A stretch of 64,000 nucleotides of DNA from Pardosa pseudoannulata (lineage: Eukaryota > Arthropoda > Arachnida > Araneae > Lycosidae). Positions 62,629 through 64,000 of the stretch are shown one piece after another. The stretch's first letter is position 1. Each line of letters begins with the position of its first letter. The notes beneath the pieces are model-generated. The model did no database searches, was not told the DNA's origin, and saw nothing but the letters and a program-made list of their open reading frames with translations. The stretch spans positions 66,290,069 to 66,354,068 of the forward strand of contig CM063502.1 in assembly GCA_032207245.1 (NCBI GenBank). The letters are read 5' to 3'. The translations under genes and the position numbers were made by a program.

Positions 62629-63265
62629 GAAAACTATGAATATAAAAATTACTAATTAGTATAATGTGATAAATATTTTCTTTCAAAAAACAATTTTCGT
62701 ATTAACTTTGAAATTAAAAAATACATTTGTTAATGTCTCTGAAATTAAAAAATGTATTTAATACAATCATAATGTTTTTATTAATAAATTTAAGATCAAT
62801 GATAATGAGTTTGCCTCCCGATGTGGACGCCTTTTTACCCATCCCTTGGCACACTACTACTCCCGAAAAGAAAGGGGAATAAATACTGCTTTAACCCGAC
62901 TATATTCCCTTACAAACCTCATTCATATGATGACCACGTTAGTGTGAATGAAGTGAACCTCATGGCACTAAATTGTGTTTAGAATAAGCTGGAGAGAATT
63001 TCTACCAAACTCGTTACGTTTTCAACTGACAGGTTCTAAATGAAAACTGGAAAATTTGAAAAGCGACTAAAAAACCCCCCGCATAACAATAATAGGGTTT
63101 TTTTTTTTTTTTATCTCTACAGAAGAATCCTTGCAGCTGAAAACTCTAGTCCCTCGCAAAGGCCAAGCAACAAATTTTCCAATTGGAAAACATCGTGATG
63201 TATTTTTCTGTGTGCATGCAATCCTATTTGCTTGAAATTCTTAAATAGCCGTAAAGTGGATTCCC
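62629..63265. other. No gene recognised
   Basis: AT-rich sequence after the LTR. No tandem site duplication could be tested because the 5' LTR is missing. A poly-T run lies near 63099-63111. Confidence 0.4.
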
Positions 63266-63271
63266 ATACAG

Positions 63272-63348
63272 CATACCATGTGTGATATACGTTGCAAATA
63301 CGCATCATTGTATGATACGTATTTGCCACGCATACGATACACGGTATG
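63272..63348. repeat. Long hairpin, 37-nt arms and 3-nt loop
   Basis: Left arm 63272-63308 ends GCAAATACGCATCAT. Right arm 63312-63348 starts ATGATACGTATTTGCC. The arms agree at 30 of 37 positions, and several mismatches are of the kind that would pair as G-U in RNA. The size is in the pre-miRNA range, but the loop is unusually short. It lies within a 114-codon minus-strand ORF (63461-63117) that has no recognisable domain. Confidence 0.75.
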
Positions 63349-63699
63349 GGTTTGGAGTCCATGGAACTGTACGACTGGTATTTTACCTGTAAAACAGTAA
63401 TTTTACACAATATATTTCTATTTGAGAATAAATTTCGAATTAAAAAAAAAATAAATCCCATTCAAATTATACTATAATCCCAGGATTTAGTTTTTTTTTC
63501 TGTCAGGGACTAATAAAGGATTAAATAAAGGACACTTTAATCATCGAAGCATGAAAAAGTCAAATCTAAAATTATTAGTTACGTTTAACGATTTATTTTA
63601 TAATAGTTCATAATTTATCCAAATTTCAGATCTAGTCCTAATCATATTTTCCTATAATAATTGGATACAAACGTTACTGACATATCCCACAGCTGATTA

Positions 63700-63775
63700 G
63701 CAGCAGAATAGGTAAGCCCGTGGCGTATGATACCAAAATTCGTGGGTTCGAAACCCTTTGATGATACATCGTATG
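63700..63775 (+). mobile_element. tRNA-like SINE head (putative)
   Basis: AGAATAGGTAAGCCCGTGGC (A-box-like) is followed, about 30 bp on, by a good B box in GTGGGTTCGAAACCCTTTG. No acceptor stem or anticodon arm fits a functional tRNA. The downstream sequence does not match the common SINE of the window. Confidence 0.45.
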
Positions 63776-64000
63776 TAACCTTTAAAACACAGATGAAGTT
63801 TTATATAGAATTTATGTATTTTAATAGGTAAAATCTGAAGAAAATTTTCTACTTAGAACCTAATTATTTTTTAGCTCCAATATAAATTATCAACTTCTAT
63901 CCTTTAAAATTAATTATAATCTAAAACATCAGTAATAACCTAAATTTAGAAAATGTATTTATAACATTTACAAGCCCCATTATATAAATCTTAAAGAACA

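Overview
The window is eukaryotic, very AT-rich (clearly above two-thirds A+T by eye) and dominated by introns, intergenic DNA and decayed transposable elements. The repeats suggest an arthropod, most likely a spider (Araneae): several copies of one tRNA-derived SINE, a DUF4817-type inverted-repeat element, RNase-H-bearing Jockey/I-like LINEs, Ty3/gypsy and BEL/Pao remnants, and several Tc1/mariner, hAT and piggyBac-like relics. The species assignment is inference from repeat types and from one host gene, not from a marker gene.

One intact host gene can be read completely. It is a plus-strand, 7-coding-exon ortholog of evectin (PLEKHB family), with its ATG at 32331 and stop at 42036-42038. 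All six introns are GT-AG and phases agree across every junction. They give 211 residues: an N-terminal PH domain, a Tyr/Pro-rich linker with two PPxY motifs, and a hydrophobic C-terminal tail. Its introns carry a SINE, a hAT-type MITE and other repeats. An upstream non-coding exon is likely but was not located with confidence.

A second gene-like locus lies on the minus strand (57026 to 53698). It has a GC-richer upstream region with a CCAAT box, an exon with C2H2 fingers, an exon with a FLYWCH/WRKY-like zinc fold, and an exon leading into a Mutator-like (MULE) transposase core. Splice sites and phases are preserved. However, two +1 slips in homopolymers (A8 and G8) break the frame and the first catalytic Asp is Asn. 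It is a pseudogene, a domesticated 5' half, or an assembly-damaged gene.

Layout: 0.3-6 kb holds an inverted-repeat element and three degenerate tandem arrays. 6.5-6.9 kb is a GC-richer island with an X-box-like palindrome. 8.2-10.8 kb holds a tandem duplication, a hAT remnant and a fragment of a widespread arthropod mobile ORF family. 13.1-13.7 kb is a LINE 3' end. 16.9 kb is a SINE. 19.1-20.5 kb is a Tc1 copy between two TA microsatellites. 21-32 kb is AT-rich, T-skewed non-coding sequence with Tc1, mariner-like, SINE and piggyBac-like relics. 32.3-42 kb is the evectin gene. 42.8-43.4 kb is an antisense BEL/Pao relic. 43.4-53.7 kb is mostly empty. 53.7-57.2 kb is the MULE-derived locus. 57.2-60.8 kb is a decayed LINE on the minus strand. 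61.0-62.6 kb is the 3' half of a Ty3/gypsy element with its 3' LTR. 63.3 kb is a long hairpin.

No rRNA, true tRNA gene or CRISPR array was found. The only functional link I can support is within the evectin gene itself; the rest is repeat ecology around it.
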